From NCBI GenBank assembly GCA_000697475.1, contig JNEU01000912.1, positions 186,001 through 250,000 of the forward strand: 64,000 nt of DNA, given 5' to 3'. A program made the translations under genes and the position numbers. Source of the stretch: Lichtheimia corymbifera B2541 (Eukaryota > Mucoromycota > Mucoromycetes > Mucorales > Lichtheimiaceae). The notes below the pieces were generated by a model. It searched no databases. It had not been told where the DNA came from and saw only the letters and a program-made list of their open reading frames with translations. Shown piece by piece: positions 50,248 through 62,344 of this stretch; position 1 is the stretch's first letter, and each line of letters starts with the position of its first letter.

Positions 50248-50795
50248 GTTTGAATGTGCGTGGAAGAAGAGAAGAAGGAACAAGAAGGAATTAAGGAGAT
50301 GCACGACCATTATAAATGTCAAAACCGATTTGCCGGGGCTCCGCTGAGTACCGGGTAAATTGCAATGCTGTTCCTCCTGTAACCTTAGGCCCGAAAACGC
50401 CAAGACATTTTCTGCCCTGCTTTCTTCATCATCAACCAGTTGTCATGGACGATAAAGAATGGCAACATCCTTAACAACATCATTTAGAATCGACCATTCA
50501 TTGACAACATTATTCAATATATAACAGCATCAATGCATCTATACTTTTAATTCGCACGAAGAGCGCTGTTGCTCTTTGCAATTGCATTTTATTCTAGATT
50601 AAATTATACTAAATAAGCTATTTACCATTGGGATGGCCTTGATTCGACTGACTGGGTAGTGATTGAGCACGTGAGATAGCATTGACCTATTGGCATGAGC
50701 TGGAAATTGTGAGGGAACTGAAAATTTGGTAAGCTCAGCCAACACCTTTTTCAACCTCTTCGACACCCACACACTCACATACAAAACTTTACCCA
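50248..50795. other. Divergent intergenic region
   Basis: Between the SH3 gene (-) and the RPC7 gene (+). No gene seen; A/T-rich. Confidence 0.45.
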
Positions 50796-51565
50796 ATGTC
50801 GCGAGGTCGTGGTGGTTTCCGTGGAGGAGGCGGTGGTGCTCAGAGTGGTGCCATGCAGCTCGTCTCATTCGATATGCTCAAGGATCTGGGCTCCATGTTC
50901 AACGTCAATACTGCTCTGTTTCCTGTAAGCCTATGCTCTACATACACTGACTGACAGCCCATGGACGTTGACATGAGATACTCACTTTTTTTGTGTCGAT
51001 ATAGGAAATGGACGTTCCAATGCCTCGCAAACCAAACTCGACAGAAAGCGCTCGATGGGAACTACGCGATGAGTCGATCAGTATGATTCACGACACAGCC
51101 TTTTACCAAGTGCCACCACCCCCACCGCCAGACATTGAACGGTACTCTGACAGATACAAGCCTAAACCCATAAAGCGGACGCTGCGTGATTTGGATGCTG
51201 GTGAGTAAGGGATCGATCATTTGATTGCGTTATAGGCTACTCACGCATGATTATGCTTAGATCTCGATGCATTCCCTGAAGAACTACAAAGTATCATTGA
51301 TCCCAGGCTAAGCAAAAGAAGTAAGTTGTCAGCATGCGTCAATGTATATATATGCTTAAATTCATCTTGTTTAAGAATGCCGAGGAACAATACACGAGGA
51401 GGAGGAAGAATTGGTGGATGACAACGACTATGCACAAAACTACTTTGACAACGGTGAAGGAGACGATATCGATGATGATGATGGTAACTATCCAAATACT
51501 GAAATATGTAAACAATGAGACGATTGACACTCTTTTTATTCTTAGACGGTGGCGATTATTATTAA
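50796..51565 (+). CDS. RPC31: RNA polymerase III subunit RPC7 / Rpc31
   Basis: Pol III-specific subunit of the initiation subcomplex. Exons 50796-50924, 51005-51200, 51261-51320, about 51377-51483, 51546-51565 join in frame to about 170 residues. N-terminus MSRGRGGFRGGGGG is the family's Arg/Gly-rich start, then SFDMLKDLG, EMDVPMPRKPNSTESARWEL, YSDRYKPKPIKRTLRDLD, and the acidic Asp/Glu tail with NDYAQNYFDNGEGDD and final DGGDYY, the signature Rpc31 ending. Shorter than yeast Rpc31 but complete. No frame break. Confidence 0.9.
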
Positions 51566-52200
51566 TACACATCCCCTTTTCACAAACAGCATTCTTTTTT
51601 CATCTCTCCCACTCCCTCTCTCTCTCTCTCTTGTTTTATCTTGGGCGCATGTTAATCACGCTTATCTCTCTTCCTGCAATTATCATTCATTCGTATAATA
51701 AGAACAACCTTCATGCATGCATTTTACAAACTCTTTTTTTCAAATTGGAAATGAAAAAACACCATTTGATATATAAACGGTATTGTTGGGGTCTTCTGAT
51801 CAAGCATGATATTGTAGATCACCCGGAACTTGTCATTCTCCGAAAGAGCAAAGATGGCGTGAAATATCCTCTTTTTGCAATTTGTTGAGTGGGATGATGT
51901 CAGGCGATGTGATCACGCACGGCCACTGCAGTGTATTCGTCTGATCCGGAAAAGCATCAATGTGTGTATACATGACCCATATGTACCTGCTGCTGCGGTG
52001 GTGGTGGCGGGTGTTGTATTATGTTGTGCCCATTCAAGGGATGTTCTATGATTACCATAAATGGTGGTTGTTGACAGCAGTGCCTATTGAATGAATGGGG
52101 ATATATAACCTTGTCTCCATCCATCCTGATTTCTTTGTCCTTTCTTCTTCCATTCTCACTCTATTACTAAAACTCACAAAACGATTACTGTCCTTCCAAG
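51566..52200. other. Intergenic, no gene seen
   Basis: 3' flank of RPC31 and promoter of the LIM gene (a TATATAA lies near 52102-52108). A long frame continuing from RPC31 intron sequence is chance. Confidence 0.45.
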
Positions 52201-54486
52201 ATGATGTGCTGTAACCGATGTGGCGATATCCTATCCTCTGGCAAATGTCGTAAATGTGGTGGACGTGCAGTTGGTAAGCCCCAGTTTATCCATCAAATCT
52301 TGCATTTATGCTTACCATTATAATGTAGCATCCATTATTGCGAGAGCCGTTAGTACAACTACCAGTGAAGAGAACAACCAAATCAGCATTGCCGATAAAT
52401 GGCAGAGCCAGTAAGTTGCCAGTGACACAAAGGATTTTGCCAAATCATCATTCATATGCTTACGTTGTGTGAAAACTAGATATGAAAATGGTATAGTCCA
52501 CATACAGTCTTTGATGCCAAGGAGAAGCAACAACAACAACCTTCCTATCTCAAGAACTCTACTAGCAGTGGTACCTTACGCACACGTCGAAACAGCAGCC
52601 CACAGGGTCTCATGGGCAAACGCAACTCGCTTTCCTTGTCACTTCAAAACAGCTGTGCCCAATGCGATATGATACGCCTTCATACCTGGAAAATGGAACA
52701 CGTTATTGCAAAAACTGCCACACAGACCTGTTCAGCAAGGGAAATTGGTAAGTAAAAAACGCCAACACGGCTTGGATATGGTCATTGACTAACCCCTGTG
52801 ATACAAAATCCATTTTAGTTCCAAATGCAAGAAAGCAGTATTCCCACAACGAGATACATTTATTGAGCACAAGACATCGGTGTGGCACCGTGATTGCTTC
52901 CGATGCCATGGATGCTGTGTAGCATTGGCTGATGTGCCCATGGTTGATTTACGTGGTCGTCCTTGCTGTGAGCCATGCTTGATGGCACAATCAGGTGAAG
53001 CACGTCAGTCATCGACTCGTCAAGTCTATGATATTGCAAAGTTGCACCATCCAAAGAATGAAAATAACAGCAGCATCGCGAGTACACCAGTCCTTGTCAA
53101 GGGAAGCGATACAATGTCATCTGCAGGAGTACTCCAAAGACACCTCCCAATGCACGACCTCGCATTGATTCACAACTTTTCCATCATTATCAAAAAACGT
53201 TGCAACGTGATAACATGGCTTCCAGTCCACCACCACCCCCTTTGTCTCCAGCTGGATCAATTCGTTCTTCAATCTCTGGAAGTCCACTTTCTATTTCACC
53301 TTCATCTTCACCTTTGAGCTTCCACTCATCATCATCATCCACATCACGTGTGAATAATGCATCACCTGTACAAGTGAATGGTGCTGGTACCCAATCTCCC
53401 CCTACTTCAGCTCTTGCCAATGCAACAACAACACGTCGTACTACCACCATGCCACCAGCATCCCCTGTGCCAACATCTTCAGAGTCCACTACTACTACTA
53501 CTTCTACTTCAACCACCACCACCACCACCAAAAATGGCCGCCGTATGTGTGCCGAATGTAACAAACCATTGCAGGGTACAAAGGTGAAAATGCCTTCGCC
53601 TTCTGGTGATATTTGGTATCACTATGATTGTCTCAAGTGTGCTGGTTGCCGTGGTCATTTCACCGAATCAAAGATTGTTCGCCTTGGCAACACAATTTAT
53701 CATCCAGAGGTGAGTCTTTTTTAACTACAATCAATCATGGATACTGATTTTGTTTTAAAAACTAGTGTCTACCACCCAGTGAACCTGCTGAAGAACAGCA
53801 ACATTATAAATGCCACACGTGCCAAAAAGCAATCAAGGACAAGTGCGTACGCAATGGTAGCAAATATTATCACATCGAGGTACCGTATACACACGTGATA
53901 ACATCATCTGAGTATTGACAACATGTTACATTTTAGTGCTTCCAATGTCGTAAATGTCAAAAGGTGCTTGACCATAGTCGTCCATTTTACGAAGTCCAAA
54001 ACGAGCCACATTGTGAGAGCTGTGTCAATCACACCAGCCCACGTCCAAGCAATCAAGGTCCTCCAACACCACGACCCACACCATCACATCGCATGCGAGG
54101 AAGCACAAGCACGCCTCTCTTGCCTAGCCATCGCACCTTTGACAACAATCCTTCAAGCCTGTTGATGCATCGTACACGTGCACTACCAAGATTGGGAGGA
54201 TCAAAGTACTGTCCCCGATGCCATGCAAGTATTGCTATTATGGATGAAATCCCTGGTCCCAATGCTACGCGTTGGCACCGCAAGTGTTTACGATGCGTCG
54301 GATGCAAGAAACAAATGGATTCTGGAGCCAAAGTCAGCGAAAATGAAAATGGTGAATCATACGTGCAATGTCGTGGATGCAGAGTAAGTCATCATCATCA
54401 TCATGCTTTAAATTCATTTGAATGCTCACACGAACCCCATGGATGAATAGGATAAAACGGGTACAACACCCAAGTTTGTGCGATAA
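52201..54486 (+). CDS. Multi-LIM-domain protein
   Basis: Zinc-binding scaffold, probably cytoskeletal or Rho-related as for fungal paxillin-like proteins (inference). Start MMCCNRCGDILSSGKCRKCG, a small Cys-pair element. Then a region with YLENGTRYCKNCHTDLFSKG, a LIM (CSKCKKAVFPQRDTFIEH, WHRDCFRCHGC), a Ser/Pro/Thr-rich linker, and three more LIMs: CAECNKPLQG...WYHYDCLKCAGC, CHTCQKAIKDKCVRN...CFQCRKC, and CPRCHASIAIMDEIPG...WHRKCLRCVGC. Ends DKTGTTPKFVR, TAA at 54486. Many exons. Frame breaks near 52650 (before YLENGTRYC) and near 53130 (between DTMSSAG and TPKTPPNARPRIDS). Confidence 0.85.
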
Positions 54487-54805
54487 TTCAAGCACCCACA
54501 CCCACCCCATCGTCATCCAGCCTTAGATGATGTTGATGTAGATTGTTCTTGCTATTCACCACCCTATGTATATATTAGTTAGCCCTGCATTGTATCTTGA
54601 GACATTACTATCCCTTTCCACGCTGTGCAGATTGTTGATTGAACAAAATGAATATAACCAAATTTATTATAAGAAACAATCATGCTATCTCCTGCTACTG
54701 TGTTCCCGATCCTTATCCATAATCACTGATACATTGTTATCCGCATCCAATAATCATAAAGTAGTACGTATATGCATGTTGAAAGATGAATAAAGAAAAA
54801 AAAGT
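54487..54805. other. Convergent 3' region
   Basis: Between the LIM gene and the phosphatase stop. A/T-rich, no gene seen. Confidence 0.45.
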
Positions 54806-55638
54806 CTATTGTTGTGATGTATGCTTGCTAAAGTCGAGCTTGGTTTGGACGTAGCGAGAATCCCGATCATACTTGTTCAAGGCATCCATGAATTGCTGCA
54901 TCGTGACACCTTTGCGAGAATCGACATGATGAAAATGAACACCCAATGTCCTGACTTCATTGTTACGCCATTCATCATCGAAAAAGATCATTTCGCTGCA
55001 ATCAATCCCTGTCTTCCGCCTTAATGCTTCAAAATGCTTGATTTTGCTGCTGGGATAAATCTCAAAGCGTTCAATGGCTGCATGCATCGTCATTTTCAAC
55101 TCGGGAATCCGCAGTAATTTAAGCGCAGCATAAGCCCTATTGTCGTCATAGCAACAAGATCAGTCATCACCAATATACAGCAATATGGTATATATGTCCT
55201 TCCTTCTTACCAATCAGGTGTATGCGTGCGTGAAGCAATAGCAATCTTGGTATTGGGCATCGAGTTGTGGATAAGGGCAAAGATGGCTGTGGTGGTCTTG
55301 AATAGATGCATTTCGTATCCACTCCTAGTAACAAAGTAGCAGTTAGGCTCATGGATCGATCAACCTGTCACCTTCTCCCTCACCTGTCGTAAATAACGTT
55401 CTTGGTCTTATCATACGAAAAGGGTGGACCTGGTCAGTTTCCCAAGTAAGACTCTGCGACTAAAGACGTGGCCATGTATGAATAGTAGATTACCTGAAGT
55501 GGAGTCAATCCTGGAGAGAAGGTTAGCATTCATAAGCGATCGGCCGCATTTGAATCGCAAGAGCTTACCATTCGTATAGTCCAGATCAAAGACGATCAAC
55601 TTGGGATGGCGTTCAGGGAGTTGCTGAGTCCTTGTCAT
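54806..55638 (-). CDS. Magnesium-dependent phosphatase-1 (MDP1)-like HAD protein
   Basis: HAD-superfamily phosphatase of the acid phosphatase/MDP1 group, which acts on protein phosphotyrosine or sugar phosphates. ATG 55638 (MTRTQQLPERHPKLIVFDLD, then YT): the catalytic DxDxT is intact. A possible 17-base exon (GLTPLQ) then leads to GPPFSYDKTKNVIYDR, SGYEMHLFKTTTAIFALIHN, KIAIASRTHTPDW (motif II), AYAALKLLRIP, and the last exon with FEIYPSSKIKHFEALRRKTG, EMIFFDDEWRNNEV (motif III/IV acids). The WPFWVDTH-like segment that follows DLDYT in the family is not seen, so an exon may be missing or unrecognised. The TGG-poor join makes the second exon uncertain. Confidence 0.82.
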
Positions 55639-56070
55639 TATTGTAAAACAACAGGAGGAAAAAGAGATACAGGCACCGAAATCATGCACGAAACAAATGC
55701 TGGCAATAAAACACCGCATCGCTTATCAACCCATGCTTTCACCGTCAAAGTATACAATAGCGGCGATAAGAGGTTGCAAGGAAGAATGAAAGGGCACCTT
55801 TTAAAGATATGATTGTCAAGGGGAGTTGAGCACAACCAGTCATCCATCATCACCTACCGCACCCATAAGCACATTCCAATCACAAAAGAGACTTGACATT
55901 GCGGCATACTTATACATTGATGAATGAAATGATATATTATGGGATTCAAAGAGTGGATTAGATATCCCAGATTTTTATGTTTTTCAAAACGGGGGTCATA
56001 CATATCCATATTATAATGTTAATGATAAGCGGGGGATATAAAGGGTTGTAAAAAGAAGAAACGAATGATG
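55639..56070. other. Intergenic, no gene seen
   Basis: Upstream of the phosphatase and downstream of the CH-domain gene; A/T-rich. Confidence 0.45.
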
Positions 56071-57926
56071 TTAAAGGATTGCAGCAGTAGTAGTGGGATT
56101 CTTTTCAACGGTGGTGGACACCGGGCTTTGATCCGGCAAAGGACGTTTCTTGCCAACTTGTTCAAGGTTCTCACGAAATTCGGCAATGACGCATTCACAG
56201 AATGCAACTACAATAGGCTTGAGCTAATAAAAATAGACTAAGTTTACTTGTTTGATGAATGTGGATAGAGCGTACTTACTGCTGTAAGGCCACGATCGGT
56301 CTTGCGAGCAATCTCAGATGGTTCAAAAGGATGAAACATGAGATCAAAACGGAACTTGCAAGCACTGTTCATGCAAAAAGAAAATGTTACACATGATGTT
56401 GTTTTTCCCCTTTGCCAACTCCTACTACAACTTACGCAGAAAAGAATCGAAGATTCTCAATAGCTCTAAATGTGCGACCCGTCTCTTGGTGTACCTTGTT
56501 GATGAATCCAAATGGGCGACGAGAACGCTTGACGACGTTGTTGTAAGCATTGCATAGAATGCGACCATCGCTAAGGAATAGAATGCGTTAACGTCATGCA
56601 TGGTAACGGATAATCATAAATATACATACGCCAAATACTCCAAGAATGCCTCTTCACTATCGTTGGGATCGGGGATAGGTTCATGGTCAGGTACACCACC
56701 CTGCAGACTTTGTCGATTGTCCGCCAATAACGCACGATAACGACCTATGTGCCGATTAGAATCATGCCATTTTTCCAAATTATAATAAAAACTTACCCAT
56801 GCTATCATTGACATAGCATGTTGGATCGAGCCAATCAGGTAATCCAGGACGCGGAAGATGTTGTCGTGGTGGTAGTTGATCTTGACTTGTGCATCAAAGA
56901 CTTAATTTCAGGGCTGAAAGTAACGGTAGGAGCACCAATATGATGAGGAGGATTAAAAGCATAGTCCTCAACAACACCCAAGTATCTCAAGATGGCTTCA
57001 CGTTCCTTGGCCAAACCGTCAAAAGTAATGGCATGATCACGCTGATGGGTGGTTTCAAACTCTCGAATCACACTCAAAAGATGGATGGCAGAATGACGAA
57101 GCTTGACGAGTGCCGAGTCAGCCAGATCGTTTCTGTGCAACGTATAATTTCGAATGGATTCAATAGTACGTGACACCGAGTGAACAAGAGAAGCAATGTG
57201 GTACTTGGACGGAAGAAGGATCCGAATCCGAGAGTTCCGAGGAAGCATATGCAGTGTCAAGCTGAAAGCGTCGATTGGATATCTACATCCAAATCGGTTT
57301 CTACACAAATCAAGCCAACTAGGACGAGGTGGTGTGGATGGTTCAGGCAACAAGTCATCATCGTCTTCTTCTTCTGGGACACTGTTGGTGGTGGTGGTCG
57401 CGTTGTTGCTGTTCTTGAAACCTAGGATGCCCACTCTATATGCATAGAGTTGTTAGCGTTCATTCTTTTCTGCATAACATATGACTTGATTTCCCCCCAA
57501 AAAAGTAACTTACTTGGCAAACGTTCAATCGAGCCAAGCGTAAGAACGGATGATCGTCGTTGTGCTTTTTGAAATACAGATGAGATTTGATTGTTTCATG
57601 CGCAGCATCCTCCAAAGGAGTAGGTAACACACACAACACAACTTACCAGAGCGTGCAAATCCCTTTGCCTGGATACCGTTGACTGGTTTAAGATAACGTC
57701 GTCCTTCAGGGCTAATGGCTCGAACCACGCTGTTATCATTTCCTCCTATTCTTGATCGACGACCGGTTGAAAAGGTATCCGTGGTGGAACAAGAAGATGA
57801 TGAACTAGGGCAACAACTACTGGTGGCATCGTGTTGTTGCAACAGGTCTTTCGAGTCGCTTTCTGCAAACGAGGCGTCCTGGTTCGACTGATGAGCAGAA
57901 ATGGACAAGGTAGATTGTTGCAACAT
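56071..57926 (-). CDS. Calponin-homology-like domain protein, unknown role
   Basis: ATG 57926 (MLQQSTLSISAHQSNQDASF), Ser/Asp-rich start, SPEGRRYLKPVNG, then a large exon (56835 to about 57435) with a Pro/Glu linker, SWLDLCRNRFGCRYPIDAFS and helical sequence. The C-terminal half looks like a CH domain: AFLEYLADGRILCNAYNNVV, GRTFRAIENLRFFSAACKF, MFHPFEPSEIARKTDRGLTA, then EFRENLEQVGKKRPLPDQSP and TAA at 56071. CH domains bind actin or signalling partners. Six or more exons; frame is kept at the ones checked. I do not recognise a named orthologue. Confidence 0.7.
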
Positions 57927-59028
57927 GACGCCCCCGACAATGACGACTCGCGTGCAAAAGAGAAAGAGAAAGAAAAAGGAAGCAAAGGGGTATCAAAGTT
58001 TCAAGCAAGGTGGCGAATATATATTCATTCCGGTTTCCATGACACCCCCCTTCAACCCCCAACATATATATCCACCCCCGAACGAATTGCTTGTTATTGA
58101 CAAGTAACTCAGAGTACATATTCTCATACTTGGGTGTATGTATTCATTGTATTCGAAGAGGTCTTAGTAATAGAATATTAAGGAGATCGCATTCTATCGG
58201 CGCTTTCTTTCTCTTTCACCATGCATATATCTCCTGAAGTCCTTTATGGATTGTTATAACCTTGCAGGTGGTATCGCTTGCTGCTGCGTTGTGGTGTGTA
58301 TCATGTACTGCGTACATACATATGTGCGAATGTAATATATGCAAGAGACAGGAAGGATATAACATTTGCTGCACATCATGACAAGCGTATCCACACAACA
58401 AACAAGCAAATTTAGGCCGAGCCCACGGAAACATTCTTTGATGATCAACAACAGCAACATTCAACTTGAACATCAAGGGGGTAGTTATGGAATTGAAACC
58501 ATTGTCACGGACTGCGGATGACTCTCAACATTGGCATGGTTGCACGAGGGTTTCCTAGCAACAGCATATTGTCATACCAACAGCATAGTAAAAGCGCATA
58601 ATGGCGATATTCCCGCGCGCGCGTGACCTGACGACATAACGGCGACGTTCCGTATTGTGTACACAATGATGTGATGCTGTAAAATTGTTTCAGCCTTATT
58701 CTTCATCGATTGCTGCAACCTTATCACATACACTTTGGGATCAATCACCACCACCACCACCGCCTTGGAATGACGTCCATATTTCCTGCCTCCCCCAACA
58801 AGAGACTCCCAACGTGTTGTCTAGGATCCTTTTCCTCCTCCTCCATCATTCTCTCTCTCGCATGTGATAGTGAATAAAGTAGGGTCGCGTGCATACATCC
58901 TTTGTTGTGTTGATGGTGTTTTACAATTGATATCTATATTGAATTCATTGTTGTTGCTGTACAATCTATTCTTTGTGTATGGATGTGCGAGTGTGCGTGT
59001 GTCGTGTAGGGATGGCGTTTAGACACCG
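57927..59028. other. Intergenic, no gene seen
   Basis: About 1.1 kb between the CH-domain gene and TIM8, both on the minus strand. Includes a GCGCGCGCG run near 58614-58622 and A/G-rich leader sequence. No coding signal. Confidence 0.5.
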
Positions 59029-59389
59029 GAGCTTCTAAGGTCCTCAAGACGCTTGACGACAAACATGCTGGCATCCAAGAAACGCTCAACACAGTTGGAA
59101 AGGCAGCTCTCGTCATTCAGTCTTGTTGTTGATCTTGAAAATGCACTTGTCCTGCATAAAGAAGCGAATGAGTATGGCTTCATTGCCGTGTAGCCTCACT
59201 CGTCCTTACCCAGCACGAATCGGTCATGGCATGAACGGTTTGTTGAATACGGGCCTTTGCATTCTCAGCCTCCAAGAACTATACACCGCAATTAGTCTTT
59301 TTTCTCGGTAAAATAAATGCTTCTAAACCACTTACTTGAGCGAGTTCACGTTGCTCGCTTTCAGAAAACTGCATTTGTGGGTCTGACAT
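59029..59389 (-). CDS. TIM8: Tim8, small Tim chaperone of the mitochondrial intermembrane space
   Basis: With Tim13 it escorts hydrophobic precursors across the intermembrane space. Three exons: MSDPQMQFSESEQRELAQ, FLEAENAKARIQQTVHAMTD + SCW, and DKCIFKINNK...CLSNCVERFLDASMFVV ending KRLEDLRSSGV (stop at 59029). Twin CX3C motifs are present: CWDKC and CLSNC. About 88 residues, the family length. The frame shifts by one base near 59121-59128, between KINNK and LNDESCLSNC; in the given sequence the first frame ends at a TGA before the second CX3C pair. Both flanks are conserved, so a missing A in an AACAACAA run is likely. Confidence 0.9.
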
Positions 59390-60302
59390 TTTTGGTGATA
59401 AAAGACAAGGAAGAGGATGTCGGATAAGCCTATTTCAGAAGAAGCTTGGAACAACATTTTTCTCGTATTTAGTCGCGAACACCATCCTGCAACCTCAAAC
59501 CAAGCTATCATTGCTGATTGATGACAAGTGAAAAAACATGTGTTGTTGCTGCTGCTGATCGTATATAAATCACGCTCTCCAAGAACATGAACCAGTTCCT
59601 TGGTTACCTAGCAATTAAAGAATTAAATCAATGATTCAAATGCCGTGTAGATGATGATGGACGCCATAAATGTGGTGTGTGCTTTGGTCATTGTAAAGTA
59701 CCAACGAGTGTCCTACTGTAATAGCGTGTGAATGGGTCCACTGCTGTCAAATCCAAAAAGGCCCATCCCAAGGATCTGACTTTTGATCTCACCCTTAACA
59801 GAGGATTTCACCACGTGGAATGACTACCATGCCAAGATGCAAAACATGTTCTAACCCTGGATCAGTACAATTACCACAAAGTCCAGCCATATTGTAAGAT
59901 CCCCATTACATAAACGACAACATGCATATTACCACAATGCATTCAATCATCGATTGGAAAAAAAGTCGACTCAGTGCATTAAGGCCGAGAAAACATGATC
60001 AGCTGCAGCAGCCGATGAATCGTCCCCATCCTAGAATTATCACACTCTCCCCTATTCGACGATCCTGAATCTCAGTAGCACCCTACAGTGACATATGATT
60101 ACGAAAGGCATCACCTCTTAATTAACCGCATGGCACATATATAAAAGCTTAGCACCATTTCCATTTATCCTCCTCAAGCACACCTTATTCTTCTTTCGTT
60201 ATTCTTTTGGCCCATTGGCCACCTACAACACTACCCATACCATTCCTTTACTTTTACTCTCGTTAACGACATACATTTATATCAAAACCAGCAACGACTA
60301 TA
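59390..60302. other. Divergent intergenic region
   Basis: Between TIM8 (-) and the protease (+). No gene or tRNA seen. The right part carries the protease TATA box and a pyrimidine-rich leader. Confidence 0.45.
60138..60146 (+). promoter_or_regulatory. TATA box of the subtilisin-like protease gene
   Basis: TATATAAAA about 160 bases before the ATG, followed by C/T-rich leader sequence. Confidence 0.6.
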
Positions 60303-62197
60303 ATGAAGCTATCCATTCTAACCGTATTCTTGGTTGGATGTTGTATGGCATTGGCATGCTCACATAAAAAGCACCCGGTCGAGCGATCCTCTACGCAAAA
60401 ATACATTGTCCAAGTCAATCATGATGTTGATGTCCTTGATTGTACGTATAAATACGCTCGTCGAATGCACATTCCCATATTGATCAAGACATCCTTTCTT
60501 AGTTATTCCCAACTTTCTCGAAATTTGATCCATGAGACTGAAGAGGTGGCTGAAACTGTGGTTGAAGATGTTGGAAAGACCATTGGCAAGTTGTTTAAGC
60601 GTTGTCATAAAAAGCCGGAGCCAAAAGCTATCCAAGTCCACGATATTTTCGATATTGGCGGCATGTTCAAGGCGTTCCAAATGGAGTTACACAATGACAC
60701 GATCCTCGACACATTGTTGGATATCACCCAAGTCATGTCGATCATTCCTGATGATGATATTGAATTCCACTTGCCAAAGCCCAATGCTCATAACTCGGTT
60801 GATAAACGTGACGAGGTAGATGGATAGCCTATGACATCGATATGGATGCATTATTCTTACATAGTAACAATAATAGTCCGATGATGATGATGATGATACT
60901 TCAACTGCTACGCAACCCACACCAACTGACTCATCCAGCAGCGAGTGGTCCAGCACAACTTTCTCTTCACCAACGGCAACCCATACATCTACTACAAAAG
61001 GTCACAAGAATGACACAATCACTTATATCAAAATGCCAGAGAAACCAGAAGCACCATGGAACTTGGTCCGTATTTCGCAACGTGAACTTGATTTGGAACA
61101 GCCTTATACCACTGATTCTCTTTCTGGGTAAGCTATCATCATTATCATTCCTCCAGAAAAGCGTGCATCCTATGGATGGTCTGCCGTGGCGAATAGAACA
61201 TCTACCAAAAACATGACTCGAAAGAGCACTTCTAGCGCAGGAGGTGGTAAAAACAGCGATCCTAGAGATGGTGGTGGTCATGGTATGTTCCTACCTTCCC
61301 TTTTCATCCTTAGAACCATGCTGATGGCATTCTCAACATTTTCGCTCATGTTACGAATATGTAGGTACCCATGTCGCTGGTATTATTGGTGGTAAGCATT
61401 ATGGTGTTGCCAAAAATGTGACACTTGTTGGTGTTCAAGTATTACAGCCAAATGGCAAGGGCTCTGTATCCAACTTCCTTGGTGGTATCAATTGGGTCGT
61501 TGAGCAAGAAAAGAACCAGACTCGACCAGTACTCATCAATTTGTCTCTCGGATTGCCAAAGGAGAACGTACGAGCAAAAACATTGGCACAAGGTAAAGCC
61601 GAATGGGACAAAGAAAAGATAATGTATGCTCATTTTTTTCCTGTAAAGCTGTGGAAGCTGCTGTCAAGGCTGGTATTCCTGTCATTGCTGCTGCCGGTAA
61701 CTCTGCAATGTAAAGTATACATGCGACACGTCAACTTTTAGTATACCTACTCACCATGAACGTACATAGTGATGCATGTGATATTGTTCCAGCAAATAGC
61801 AAGAATGTATTTACGGTTGGAAGTACGACCCAAGACGATGAGCTCGACGTGCAGAGTTGTTATGGTGCATGCGTGGATGTTTTAGCTCCAGGTATGTAAA
61901 TTTATTTATTCATCATCAAGAAGGAAGGATTATATACTGAATTGAGTCTATGTAGGCTTTGATATCACCAGCACCTATATTGGAGAATCCGATTCCACGG
62001 CCACAATGAGTGGCACATCGATGAGCGCACCTCATGTTTCTGGTGTTGCGGCAATGGTCTTGCCCTATCTTGATAATCCCACACCCAAAGAGCTCTACAA
62101 GGTCTTGCGAAATATGGCTACACGTAATAAGATTAGTGGCATCCCTGACAAAAAGACCCCCAATGCCCTTTTGTATAATAAACTAAAGAACCATTGA
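60303..62197 (+). CDS. Secreted subtilisin-like serine protease (S8), catalytic Asp segment not found
   Basis: Proteinase K-type secreted endopeptidase. Signal peptide MKLSILTVFLVGCCMALAC, then an I9-type inhibitor prodomain beginning QKYIVQVNHDVDVLD and containing FDIGGMFKAFQMEL and DITQVMSIIPDDDIEFH. A Ser/Thr-rich linker leads to PEAPWNLVRISQRELDLEQP, the usual pre-catalytic stretch. The catalytic His is in DGGGHGTHVAGIIGG (joined over an intron at about 61282-61364), the oxyanion Asn in PVIAAAGNSA, the Ser in SGTSMSAPHVSGVAAMV; ends ALLYNKLKNH at 62197. The segment that should hold the catalytic Asp (V-x-DTG, then H-x-F) between PYTTDSLSG and RASYGWSAV is absent: only about 45 bases separate them. 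Either an exon was lost or the assembly dropped it. Confidence 0.85.
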
Positions 62198-62344
62198 GGA
62201 ACACATCATGTGATGTGAGCAAACCTTAGAGAATGACTCACCATTTTTGATTGGTGGAAGCCACCACAGCACCGCAGTAGGAGAGGTTGATGGAGTTAGA
62301 GAGAAAGAAAAAAAAACTACCCACACTCACCTTTACCTTTCACA

